The notes below the pieces were generated by a model, which saw nothing but the letters and a program-made list of their open reading frames with translations, was not told the origin of the DNA and searched no databases. DNA of 64,000 nt, taken from positions 372,001-436,000 of the forward strand of contig NZ_WOFH01000002.1 of assembly GCF_009733595.1 (NCBI RefSeq). Direction: 5' to 3'. This document shows, one piece after another, positions 42,340-49,605 of the stretch. Numbering within the stretch: position 1 is the stretch's first letter; each line of letters starts with the position of its first letter. Position numbers and translations under genes: made by a program. This stretch comes from Actinomadura litoris (GTDB taxonomy: Bacteria > Actinomycetota > Actinomycetes > Streptosporangiales > Streptosporangiaceae).

Positions 42340-42986
42340 CCGACACGACCCCCACCGACCTGACCAACGCCGACCTCCTCGGCCTCGCGCCCGTCATCCC
42401 CGTCGTGGTGCTGGAGGACGAGGACGCCGCCGTCCCGCTGGCGCGCGCCCTCGTGGAGGGCGGCCTGCCCGCGATCGAGGTGACGCTGCGGACCCCGGCG
42501 GCGCTTCCGGCGATCACGCGGATCGCCGCCGAGGTCCCGGACGCGATCGTCGGCGCGGGGACGGTCGTCCGGCCCGAGGACGCCGAGCGGTCGGCGGCGG
42601 CGGGCGCCCGGTTCCTGGTCAGCCCCGGCTGCACGCCCCGGCTCCAGGCGGCGATGGTCGCGACGGGCCTGCCGTTCCTGCCCGGCGTCGCCACCGCGTC
42701 CGAGGCCGTCGCGCTGCTGGAGGGCGGGATCACGGCGATGAAGTTCTTCCCCGCCGAGGCGGCGGGCGGCCGCGCCTACCTGAAGGCGCTCGGCGGCCCG
42801 CTGCCGGACGCCCGGTTCTGCCCGACCGGCGGCGTCACCCCCGGCAACGCCGCCGACTACCTCGCGCTGCCGAACGTCGGCTGCGTCGGCGGGTCGTGGC
42901 TGACGCCGGGCGACGCCGTCCGCGCGGGCGACTGGGACCGGATCCGCGCGCTCGCCGCCGACGCCGCCGCCCTCGGGAAGGGCTGA
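42336..42986 (+). CDS. eda: 2-keto-3-deoxy-6-phosphogluconate aldolase
   Basis: This 216-residue class I aldolase cleaves KDPG to pyruvate and glyceraldehyde 3-phosphate. It shows the catalytic Glu segment IEVTLRTP, the phosphate-binding CPTGGV and the Schiff-base lysine in MKFFPAE. It is the last gene of the operon and converges with a small gene 20 bases away. No zwf or pgl lies nearby, so 6-phosphogluconate must come from elsewhere. Confidence 0.95.
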   Translation: MTDTTPTDLTNADLLGLAPVIPVVVLEDEDAAVPLARALVEGGLPAIEVTLRTPAALPAITRIAAEVPDAIVGAGTVVRPEDAERSAAAGARFLVSPGCTPRLQAAMVATGLPFLPGVATASEAVALLEGGITAMKFFPAEAAGGRAYLKALGGPLPDARFCPTGGVTPGNAADYLALPNVGCVGGSWLTPGDAVRAGDWDRIRALAADAAALGKG

Positions 42987-43005
42987 CCCCTCCGCCGGCG
43001 GGCCC

Positions 43006-43167
43006 CTACTTCGGCGGGTGGCCGTGGGCGCAGGGGCCGGCGGTGAGCCGCGGGGCCGAGCCGTGCGGGACGAGGTCCATCCGCAGCCGCCCGCAGGCGC
43101 AGCGGCTCCAGATGACGGTTCCTTCGCTGGTCACATGGCGGGAGAGGGTGCTGTTCCGCTGGTTCAT
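43006..43167 (-). CDS. Small zinc-ribbon-like protein (53 aa)
   Basis: The product is 53 residues with a CxC...CxH pattern (Cys23, Cys25, Cys46, His48) that could bind one zinc. A ggGAGac site precedes the ATG. It is divergent from the LysR gene across 72 bases that hold a LysR-type dyad, and I recall similar small proteins from other actinomycetes. Its function is unknown; it may be the target of the LysR protein. Confidence 0.6.
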   Translation of the reverse strand: MNQRNSTLSRHVTSEGTVIWSRCACGRLRMDLVPHGSAPRLTAGPCAHGHPPK

Positions 43168-43188
43168 GCGACCAGTCTCCCGCCGCCG

Positions 43189-43211
43189 AACGTGCGCGTC
43201 TATTTCACGTT
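43189..43211. promoter_or_regulatory. LysR-type binding dyad AACGTG-N11-CACGTT
   Basis: The arms aacgtg (43189-43194) and cacgtt (43206-43211) are separated by 11 bases, the T-N11-A geometry of LysR regulators. The site lies between the divergent small gene and the LysR gene, so autoregulation and control of the small gene are likely. Confidence 0.65.
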
Positions 43212-43239
43212 TTCGGATCTGATCGTGCAATATGATGAC

Positions 43240-44193
43240 ATGATTGATCTGCGGCGGCTGCACCTGCTCCGGCTCGTCCACCAGTACGGGACGGTCACGG
43301 CGGCGGCGGAGGCGATGCACCTCACGCCGTCGGCGGTCTCCCACCACCTGCGCGAGCTGGCGCGGGAGCTGGGGGTGGTGCTGCTGGAGCCGCAGGGCCG
43401 CCGGGTGCGGCTCACCCCGGCGGCGCACCTGCTGATCGGGCACGCGGACGCGCTGCACGCCCGCTGGGAGGAGGCCCTCTCCGACCTGGAGTCGCACCGC
43501 GCCGGGGCCGCCGGGCCGCTGCGCATGTGCGGGTTCACGACGGCGGTCAGCGGGCTGATCGCCCCGGCCGCCGGGAGGCTGACGGCCGCCGACCCCGATC
43601 TGGCGATCGAGATCCGCGAGTGCGACACCGACGTCGCGATGGGCCTGCTCGCCGCCGGGGAGACCGACCTCGCCGTGATCGAGCCCACCCCGGAGGCACC
43701 GCCGCCCGGCGACCCGCGCTTCGACCGGGAGCCGCTGCTGGAGGAGGCCCTCGACCTGATCGTCCCGGTCGGGCATCCGCTCGCGCGGCGCGGCACGGCC
43801 GTGCTGGAGGACGCGGCGTCCGAGGCGTGGATCAGCGTCGAGCCCGACGGCTGCGCCCACCACCAGCAGGTCATGACCTACTGCGCCGCCGCCGGGTTCA
43901 CGCCCCGGATCGCCCACAACGCCACGACCTGGTCGGTGATCTGGGCGCTGGTCGCCAACGGCCTCGGCGTGTCGCTGGTGCCGAGGCTGGCCGACGGGCA
44001 GTCCGGCCAGACCGTCGTCCGGGTGCCGCTGACGGGCGACTCCGTCCCGAAGCGGCGGGTGCTGACGTGCGTCCGCCGGGGGAGCCGCACCCACCCGCTG
44101 ATCGCCCGCGGCCTGGCCGCGCTGCACGAGGCCGTCCCCGCCCAATGCGATCTCCTCCCCGCCGCGACCCGGGCCGTTCCCGTCGCGAGCTGA
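43240..44193 (+). CDS. LysR-family transcriptional regulator
   Basis: This 317-residue LysR regulator has an N-terminal winged helix (MIDLRRLHLLRLVHQYGTVT, then AVSHHLRELARELG) and a periplasmic-binding-like effector domain. It starts at ATG 43240; upstream in-frame sequence runs through the operator region and is not coding. Its effector is unknown. The divergent small zinc-ribbon-like gene is the most likely target. It converges with the ABC permease gene three bases away. Confidence 0.9.
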   Translation: MIDLRRLHLLRLVHQYGTVTAAAEAMHLTPSAVSHHLRELARELGVVLLEPQGRRVRLTPAAHLLIGHADALHARWEEALSDLESHRAGAAGPLRMCGFTTAVSGLIAPAAGRLTAADPDLAIEIRECDTDVAMGLLAAGETDLAVIEPTPEAPPPGDPRFDREPLLEEALDLIVPVGHPLARRGTAVLEDAASEAWISVEPDGCAHHQQVMTYCAAAGFTPRIAHNATTWSVIWALVANGLGVSLVPRLADGQSGQTVVRVPLTGDSVPKRRVLTCVRRGSRTHPLIARGLAALHEAVPAQCDLLPAATRAVPVAS

Positions 44194-44196
44194 GCC

Positions 44197-46740
44197 TCAG
44201 TCGGTCGCGATCGCCTGGAGGATGTCCAGGCGCGCGGCGCGGGCGGCGGGCCAGACGGCGGCGACCACGCCGATGGCCGCGGCGGCCGCGACGCACAGCG
44301 CGAGGCGCCCGTAGGGGACGGCGAGCACCTCCATGCCGTCCTCGCCGCCCGCGATCGCCTTCTGCAGGACGACGCCGAGCACGCTCCCGGTCCCGACGCC
44401 GAGCACCGCGCCGAACAGCGACACCACGACGGCCTCGTAGCGGATCATGCGGCGGAGCTGGCGGCGCTGCGTGCCGACCGCGCGCAGCAGCCCGATCTCC
44501 CGCGTCCGCTCGGTGACCGCGAGCGCGAGCGTGTTGACGATGCCGAGCGCGGCGACCAGCACCGACAGCACCAGCAGCCCGAGGACCAGCGTGAGGAACA
44601 GGTCGATCTCGCCCGCCGCGTCGTCCTTGACCTGCGCGCGGTCCTTCAGCTCCAGGTTCGGCCACGGCGCGAGCGCCGACTCCAGCGCCGCCCGCCGGGC
44701 ACCCGCGACCGTGACCTCGATGCGCTCGATCGGCGCGTCCGGGTCGTGGGCGCGGTACCCGGCCCAGTCGATGATCACCGTGGGCGCGGACGGGGTGAGC
44801 GCCGGCCGGTCGGCGTAGATCCCGGCGATGCGGAACGTCCGCCTCGTCCCGTCCTGGTACTCGCCGGGGATCGTGCCGCCGATCCTCCAGCCGCGGTCGC
44901 GGGCGACGCTGCGGCCGACCAGCAGGTCCTCCCCGCGTACGGCCGCCGAGCCCTGCTGGAGCGGCAGCCGGAAGTGGGCCAGCAGCTCGCCCGGCGAACC
45001 GGCGGTCGCGGCCTGCACGGCGCCCTCCAGCCGGAACCGGGCCGTCCGGACCGGGATCGCCGCGCGGACGCCCGGGACGCGGCCCACCGCCGCCGCCGCG
45101 CCCGCCTCGACCGGCGTGACCTGGCTGCGCCCGGTGACCTGGTAGTCGGCGGTCAGCGCGGCCTCCAGCTGCCGGTCGACCGAGGCCGCCAACGACTGGA
45201 CGATGATCGACACGGTCGCGATGAGCGCCAGCCCGATCGTCAGCGCCGACGCGGTCGCCGACGTCTGCCGGGGGTCGCGGACCGCGTTGCGGGCGCCCAT
45301 CCGTCCGGCGCCGCCGCCGAACCGCGCGAACGGGCGGGCGAGGACGCGGGCGACCGGGCGGCTCAGCGCGGGCGAGACCACCACGACGCCCGCGAACAGC
45401 AGCGCCGCGCCGGTCCCGGCGAGCGTGAGGCCGGACGTCCCGTCCCCCGCGAGCCCGGCCGCGGCCAGGATCCCGCCGACCGCCAGCACCGCGCATCCGC
45501 CGAGGGCGCGGCGCCGCAGCGGGCGGGGCGGCGCCGCGTCCTCCCGCAGCGCCGCGACCGGCGGGATCCGCGCCGCGCGCCGCGCCGGGACGAACGCTGC
45601 GGCCAGCGCCACCGGCGTCCCCACCAGGTAGGCGGCGAGGACGGCGGACGCGGGCAGCGCGAGCGGCCCGAACGGCAGCTCCTCCCCGCCGGTGACCAGC
45701 GTCATCAGCCTGGCGAGCCCGAGCGCGACCACGGCCCCCGCCGCGAGGCCGAGCGTCGAGCCCGCCAGGCCGACCCCGGCCGCCTCGCCGAGGATCGAGC
45801 GCGTCACCTGCCCGCGCGAGGCCCCGACGGCGCGCAGCAGCGCCAGCTCCCGGACCCGCCCGCCGACCAGCATCGCGAAGGTGTTGAAGATGATGAACGA
45901 CCCGACGAACACCGCGATCAGCGCGAAGACCAGCAGGAACGTGCGCATGATCTTGATGATGTCCTTGAGTGGGCCGGCCTGCTCGGCCGCCGCCTCCGCC
46001 CCGGTGACGGCCTCGACGCCCGGCGGGAGGACGGCGGCGACCGCGTCCCGCAGGCGCTCCTGGGTGACGCCGCCGTCCGCGTGCACGACGATGCGCTCGT
46101 AGGTGCCGGGACGCTGCCCGAGCAGGCGCGGCGCGGCGTCCGGCGCGAACGCGGTCATCGAGATCGAGGAGCCGAGCGCGGAGTCGCCGACCCGGAACAG
46201 GCCGGTCAGCCGGAACGTCCGCGTGCCGGACCGCAACGCGACCGTCACCCGGTCGCCGACCCGGTAGCGGGCGTCGCGGGCGGTGGTGGCGTCCATGGCG
46301 ACCTCGTCCGGCGCGCGCGGCGGCGCCCCGGCGGTCAGGCGGGTCAGCGACAGGTCGCGGTCGCCGCTCCACGCCACCCCGGTCTGCGGCTCCGCCCCGG
46401 CGATCCTCCCCTGCCGGTCGACGGCGGCCGCGAACCCGGTGATGACGCCCTCCGCCTTCGCGACACCGGGCGCCCGCCGGACGGCCGCGAGCGCCGACGC
46501 GGGCACCGGACGCGGCGCCGCGCGCTCGCCCGGCCCCGTCCGGAACGACTGCCGCGCCCTGACGACCGTGTCCGTCCCGCGCCCGAGGTCGTCGAAGGCG
46601 CGGTCGAACGAGCGGCTCAGCGTGGCCGAGAAGATCAGCGTGCCGGAGACGAACGCGACGCCCGCGACGACCGCCACCACCGACAGCAGCAGGCGGGCGC
46701 GGTGCGCGGCCAGCCCACGGAATACGAGCTTCACCATCAT
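44197..46740 (-). CDS. FtsX/MacB-like ABC transporter permease, no adjacent ATPase
   Basis: This 847-residue membrane protein has an N-terminal span, a large extracytoplasmic MacB-like domain, and two FtsX blocks: one near LLVFALIAVFVGSFIIFNTFAML, the other near the C-terminus with REIGLLRAVGTQRRQLRRMI. The internal repeat RELALLRAVGASRGQ/REIGLLRAVGTQRRQ marks the duplicated FtsX domain. Such permeases need a separate ATPase, normally encoded next door, but none is present. It may extrude peptides or lipids or act as a mechanotransmitter. The start is one of two adjacent ATG codons. Confidence 0.9.
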   Translation of the reverse strand: MMVKLVFRGLAAHRARLLLSVVAVVAGVAFVSGTLIFSATLSRSFDRAFDDLGRGTDTVVRARQSFRTGPGERAAPRPVPASALAAVRRAPGVAKAEGVITGFAAAVDRQGRIAGAEPQTGVAWSGDRDLSLTRLTAGAPPRAPDEVAMDATTARDARYRVGDRVTVALRSGTRTFRLTGLFRVGDSALGSSISMTAFAPDAAPRLLGQRPGTYERIVVHADGGVTQERLRDAVAAVLPPGVEAVTGAEAAAEQAGPLKDIIKIMRTFLLVFALIAVFVGSFIIFNTFAMLVGGRVRELALLRAVGASRGQVTRSILGEAAGVGLAGSTLGLAAGAVVALGLARLMTLVTGGEELPFGPLALPASAVLAAYLVGTPVALAAAFVPARRAARIPPVAALREDAAPPRPLRRRALGGCAVLAVGGILAAAGLAGDGTSGLTLAGTGAALLFAGVVVVSPALSRPVARVLARPFARFGGGAGRMGARNAVRDPRQTSATASALTIGLALIATVSIIVQSLAASVDRQLEAALTADYQVTGRSQVTPVEAGAAAAVGRVPGVRAAIPVRTARFRLEGAVQAATAGSPGELLAHFRLPLQQGSAAVRGEDLLVGRSVARDRGWRIGGTIPGEYQDGTRRTFRIAGIYADRPALTPSAPTVIIDWAGYRAHDPDAPIERIEVTVAGARRAALESALAPWPNLELKDRAQVKDDAAGEIDLFLTLVLGLLVLSVLVAALGIVNTLALAVTERTREIGLLRAVGTQRRQLRRMIRYEAVVVSLFGAVLGVGTGSVLGVVLQKAIAGGEDGMEVLAVPYGRLALCVAAAAAIGVVAAVWPAARAARLDILQAIATD

Positions 46741-46881
46741 GGCCACGATTCGACCGGTGCGGGGCGGGGCCGCGGCAGGGCGCATCGTCGCGTCCGCATC
46801 CGGGCGGCGCACGACGAACGGCAGGCCGGACCCGACTTTCGTAGGGGTCCCCGGCGGGGCAGGGGTGCGTACGGTGGGCCC

Positions 46882-48168
46882 GTGCGCCTCACACCGCCGC
46901 CCGCGCCCCCCGGACGCGACCTCGCCGCCGACGCCGTGGCCGTGGTGTGCGCGCTGGCGCTGAGCCTCCAGACGGCGGCGGGCCCCGACTCGGTCCTGCG
47001 CGGCCACCACGGCGCGACGGCCGCGGTGGTGGCGCTCCCCGCGCTCGCGCTGGCGGTCCGCCGCCGGTTCCCGATGACGGTCGCGTGGCTCACCGCGGCG
47101 GTCGCCGCGCTGCTGGACGCCGTCGAGCGCCTCGCGCCCGGCACGCTGCTGCGCGACGGCCCGCCCGGCGCGTTCGACCCGATCGTGTGGTGGCCGCCCG
47201 CGCTGCCGTTCGCCGTCTACGCCGCGATGGCCTTCCCCCGCGACGGGGACCGGCCCGTCTGGGCGCGGGCGCTGCCGGTCCTCGCGCTCGTCCCGCTGGT
47301 CGGCCTCACCCAGGACGTGATCCCCGACGAGTCGATCAGGCGCGTCTCGGGGCAGGAGACGTCCTCGGTCGAGACGATGGTCTTCCGGAGCATGGCGATG
47401 CTGGTCGCGGCGGCGCTGCTCGGCATGTACGTGGCGGCGCGGCGCCGCGTCCTGCAAGGGCTGACCGAGCGGGCCGAGCGCGCCGAGCGGGAGCGGCACC
47501 TGCTCGCCGAGCGGGCGCGGGCCGAGGAGCGCGCCCGGCTCGCCGCCGAGATGCACGACGTCGTCGCGCACCGGGTGACGCTGATGGTGCTGCGCGCGGG
47601 CGCGCTGCGGGTCAGGGCGCCCGACGAGGAGACCCGCGCCGCCGCCGAGGAGCTGCGCGACGACGGCTGCCACGCGCTGGAGGAGCTGCGCGACGTCATC
47701 GGCCTGCTGCGGCGCGGCGCCGGGGCGGCGGGCGCGGCCCCCGCCCCCGCGTCGGGGCCGCTACCCGACCTGTCGGAGCTGGTCGCCGAGTCCGCCGCCG
47801 TCGGCGTCCGGGTCGAGCTGGTGGAGCGCGGGGAGCCCGCGCCCGCCTCGCCCGCCGTCGGGCGCACCGCCTACCGGGTCGTCCAGGAGGCGCTGACCAA
47901 CGCGCGCAAGCACGCGCCGGGCGCCGCCGTCCGGGTGGAGGTCGGCTACCGCTCCGACGGCGTCCGGCTGAGCGTGCTCTGCGCCGCCCCGGAACGGGAC
48001 CCGGACGCGGCGCTCGCGGCCAGCGGCTCCGGGACGGGCCTCGCCGGGCTCCGCGAGCGCGTCGAGACCGTCGGCGGCACCTTCAGCGCGGGCCCGGCCG
48101 GGGACGGGTTCCGCGTCGAGGCGTCGCTGCCCGCCTACGTCCCCCTCCCGACGCCGCCCGCGCCCTGA
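46882..48168 (+). CDS. Sensor histidine kinase (HisKA_3 type), orphan
   Basis: This 428-residue NarL-group histidine kinase has a four-to-five helix membrane N-terminus, a short coiled-coil, the H-box MHDVVAHRV with His225, and a HATPase domain with YRVVQEALTNARKHA. The GTG start lies six bases after TACGGT, which could be a -10 box, so the mRNA may be leaderless. No response regulator gene is adjacent. Its 3' end overlaps the 3' end of the DUF1707 gene by 34 bases. Confidence 0.88.
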   Translation: MRLTPPPAPPGRDLAADAVAVVCALALSLQTAAGPDSVLRGHHGATAAVVALPALALAVRRRFPMTVAWLTAAVAALLDAVERLAPGTLLRDGPPGAFDPIVWWPPALPFAVYAAMAFPRDGDRPVWARALPVLALVPLVGLTQDVIPDESIRRVSGQETSSVETMVFRSMAMLVAAALLGMYVAARRRVLQGLTERAERAERERHLLAERARAEERARLAAEMHDVVAHRVTLMVLRAGALRVRAPDEETRAAAEELRDDGCHALEELRDVIGLLRRGAGAAGAAPAPASGPLPDLSELVAESAAVGVRVELVERGEPAPASPAVGRTAYRVVQEALTNARKHAPGAAVRVEVGYRSDGVRLSVLCAAPERDPDAALAASGSGTGLAGLRERVETVGGTFSAGPAGDGFRVEASLPAYVPLPTPPAP

Positions 48169-48638
48169 CGGTGCGCGTGGTGGCGGAGGTGCCGGTGCCC
48201 CAACGCCATCAGGAGGGCCCGCACCGCCCAGACCGCCAGCGCCACCTGGAGGACGACCAGGAACCCCGGGCCCGGCCCCATCGTGAACGCCAGCACCAGG
48301 AACAGCCCGAGCAGCAGCGGGAACGGCGGCCCGTGACGGTGGCGGCCATGGTGGTGGCGGCCGAGGTGGTGGTGGCCGAGGTGGTGCGGCCGGCCCCGGT
48401 GGTGACGCGCGGGCGCCGCCTCCGGCACCGCCAGGCCCTGCGGGTCGGGCAGGTCGAGGACGACCGCCCGCAGGTCGCCCCGCGTCCGGGCCGCCAGCGT
48501 CGTGCCGAGCCGCTCGTCGAGTTCCTCGCGGTCGAGCCGTCCGGCCGCGAAGTGGTCGTGCAGGGCGACCATGACCGCGTCGCGCTCGGCGTCGCCGACG
48601 CGGACGTCGCCGGAGCGGATCCCCTCGGGGGTCGTCAC
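48135..48638 (-). CDS. DUF1707 protein with His-rich linker and membrane segments
   Basis: This 167-residue protein starts with a DUF1707 domain (MTTPEGIRSGDVRVGDAERD) that is widespread in actinomycetes. A His/Gly/Arg-rich stretch follows (HHLGHHHLGRHHHGRHRHG), then a hydrophobic region that could span the membrane twice. The His stretch may bind metal. The GTG start overlaps the PadR stop in a GTGA, so the two are translated together. It is probably a small membrane-associated partner; its function is unknown. Confidence 0.82.
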   Translation of the reverse strand: MTTPEGIRSGDVRVGDAERDAVMVALHDHFAAGRLDREELDERLGTTLAARTRGDLRAVVLDLPDPQGLAVPEAAPARHHRGRPHHLGHHHLGRHHHGRHRHGPPFPLLLGLFLVLAFTMGPGPGFLVVLQVALAVWAVRALLMALGHRHLRHHAHRQGAGGVGRGT

Positions 48639-49417
48639 GCCGGCTCCTCACCCGGGCCTTGGGCGGTGGGGCCTTCGGCGGTGGGGCCCGCGTCGGCCCC
48701 GCCCGCGCGCGGCTCCTCGCCGGCGAGGACGCGGTACAGGGCGCGCCGGGTCTCGGAGAGGATCTCGGTGGCCCGCCTGACCTGGTCCGGCGTCCCGGAG
48801 TGGACGATCTGCATCACCGCCGCGCCCGTCTGCGCGACCTGCCGGAACAGCTCCGGCGCGCCCTCGCCGAAGTCGGGCGCCATCTGCGCCCACGGCTCCT
48901 CCAGCTCGTCGGCGTGCTCGGCGACGTAGGCGCCGCCCTCGGCCGTGAGCCGGTAGGTGCGGCGGCCGCCGCCCTCCTCGGCGGTGATCAGCCCCTCGTC
49001 CGCGAGCTGCTGGAGCGCCGGGTAGACCGCGCCGGGGCTCGGCTTCCACGCCTCGCCGCTGCGCTCGTTGATCTCCTGGATGATCTGGTAGCCGTTGCGC
49101 GGCTCCTCGGCGAGCAGGGCGAGGATCGCCGCGCGGACGTTGCCCTTGGGCGCCTTGCGCCCCCGTCCCCACGGGCCGCGCCCGCCGCCGCGCGCCCAGG
49201 GCGGGCGTCCCCCGCCGGGTCCGAAGCCGCCGGGCGGGCCCCACTGCCAGGGCCCGCCGTGCGCGTGCTCATGGCCGTGCCCGTGCCCGTGGCCCGGCCC
49301 GAAGCCGTGCTCATGCCCGTGCCCGTGCCGGGACGCCGCGTGCGCGGCCTTCGCGCCGATCGCCGCCGCCGCGAACGCCCAGCGCCAGTCGGGCCCGCTC
49401 CGATGCGTCGCTCCCAT
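48635..49417 (-). CDS. PadR-family regulator with His/Gly-rich N-terminus
   Basis: This 260-residue regulator has an N-terminal low-complexity region rich in His and Gly (about 30-80, with HGHGHEHG and GHGHGHGHEHAHGG) before a PadR winged helix (ILALLAEEPRNGYQIIQEIN, SPGAVYPALQQL). A C-terminal helical part follows. The His-rich part could sense a metal or simply be a charged linker. ATG at 49417 has a gaaggtgg site. The upstream region has candidate operator repeats. It is the first gene of a PadR-DUF1707 pair. Confidence 0.88.
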   Translation of the reverse strand: MGATHRSGPDWRWAFAAAAIGAKAAHAASRHGHGHEHGFGPGHGHGHGHEHAHGGPWQWGPPGGFGPGGGRPPWARGGGRGPWGRGRKAPKGNVRAAILALLAEEPRNGYQIIQEINERSGEAWKPSPGAVYPALQQLADEGLITAEEGGGRRTYRLTAEGGAYVAEHADELEEPWAQMAPDFGEGAPELFRQVAQTGAAVMQIVHSGTPDQVRRATEILSETRRALYRVLAGEEPRAGGADAGPTAEGPTAQGPGEEPA

Positions 49418-49436
49418 GGTCACCACCACCTTCTGA

Positions 49437-49477
49437 GATCTCTCTATGATCTCTCGCGATAGGACAACGATATATCG
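49437..49477. promoter_or_regulatory. Candidate PadR operator region
   Basis: Gatctctc occurs twice 11 bases apart (49437-49444, 49448-49455), and the perfect 10-base palindrome cgatatatcg lies at 49468-49477. All lie within 60 bases upstream of the PadR start, the usual place for autoregulation. Confidence 0.4.
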
Positions 49478-49605
49478 AAGACGTACGGTTCGGGAAGATG
49501 GTTCCCGCGAAAACCGCGCCTCCGGCGCGTCGCGCGGGTCCGCCGGATCCGGGCATGGTCGTCTGACCGGCGGAAATCCTGGGTAACCACCCCTGTGGGG
49601 GGACG

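Noticed and set aside
42990..43020. Terminator between eda and the small zinc-ribbon-like gene
   Set aside because: The best stem is six base pairs with a 14-base loop, too weak to call.
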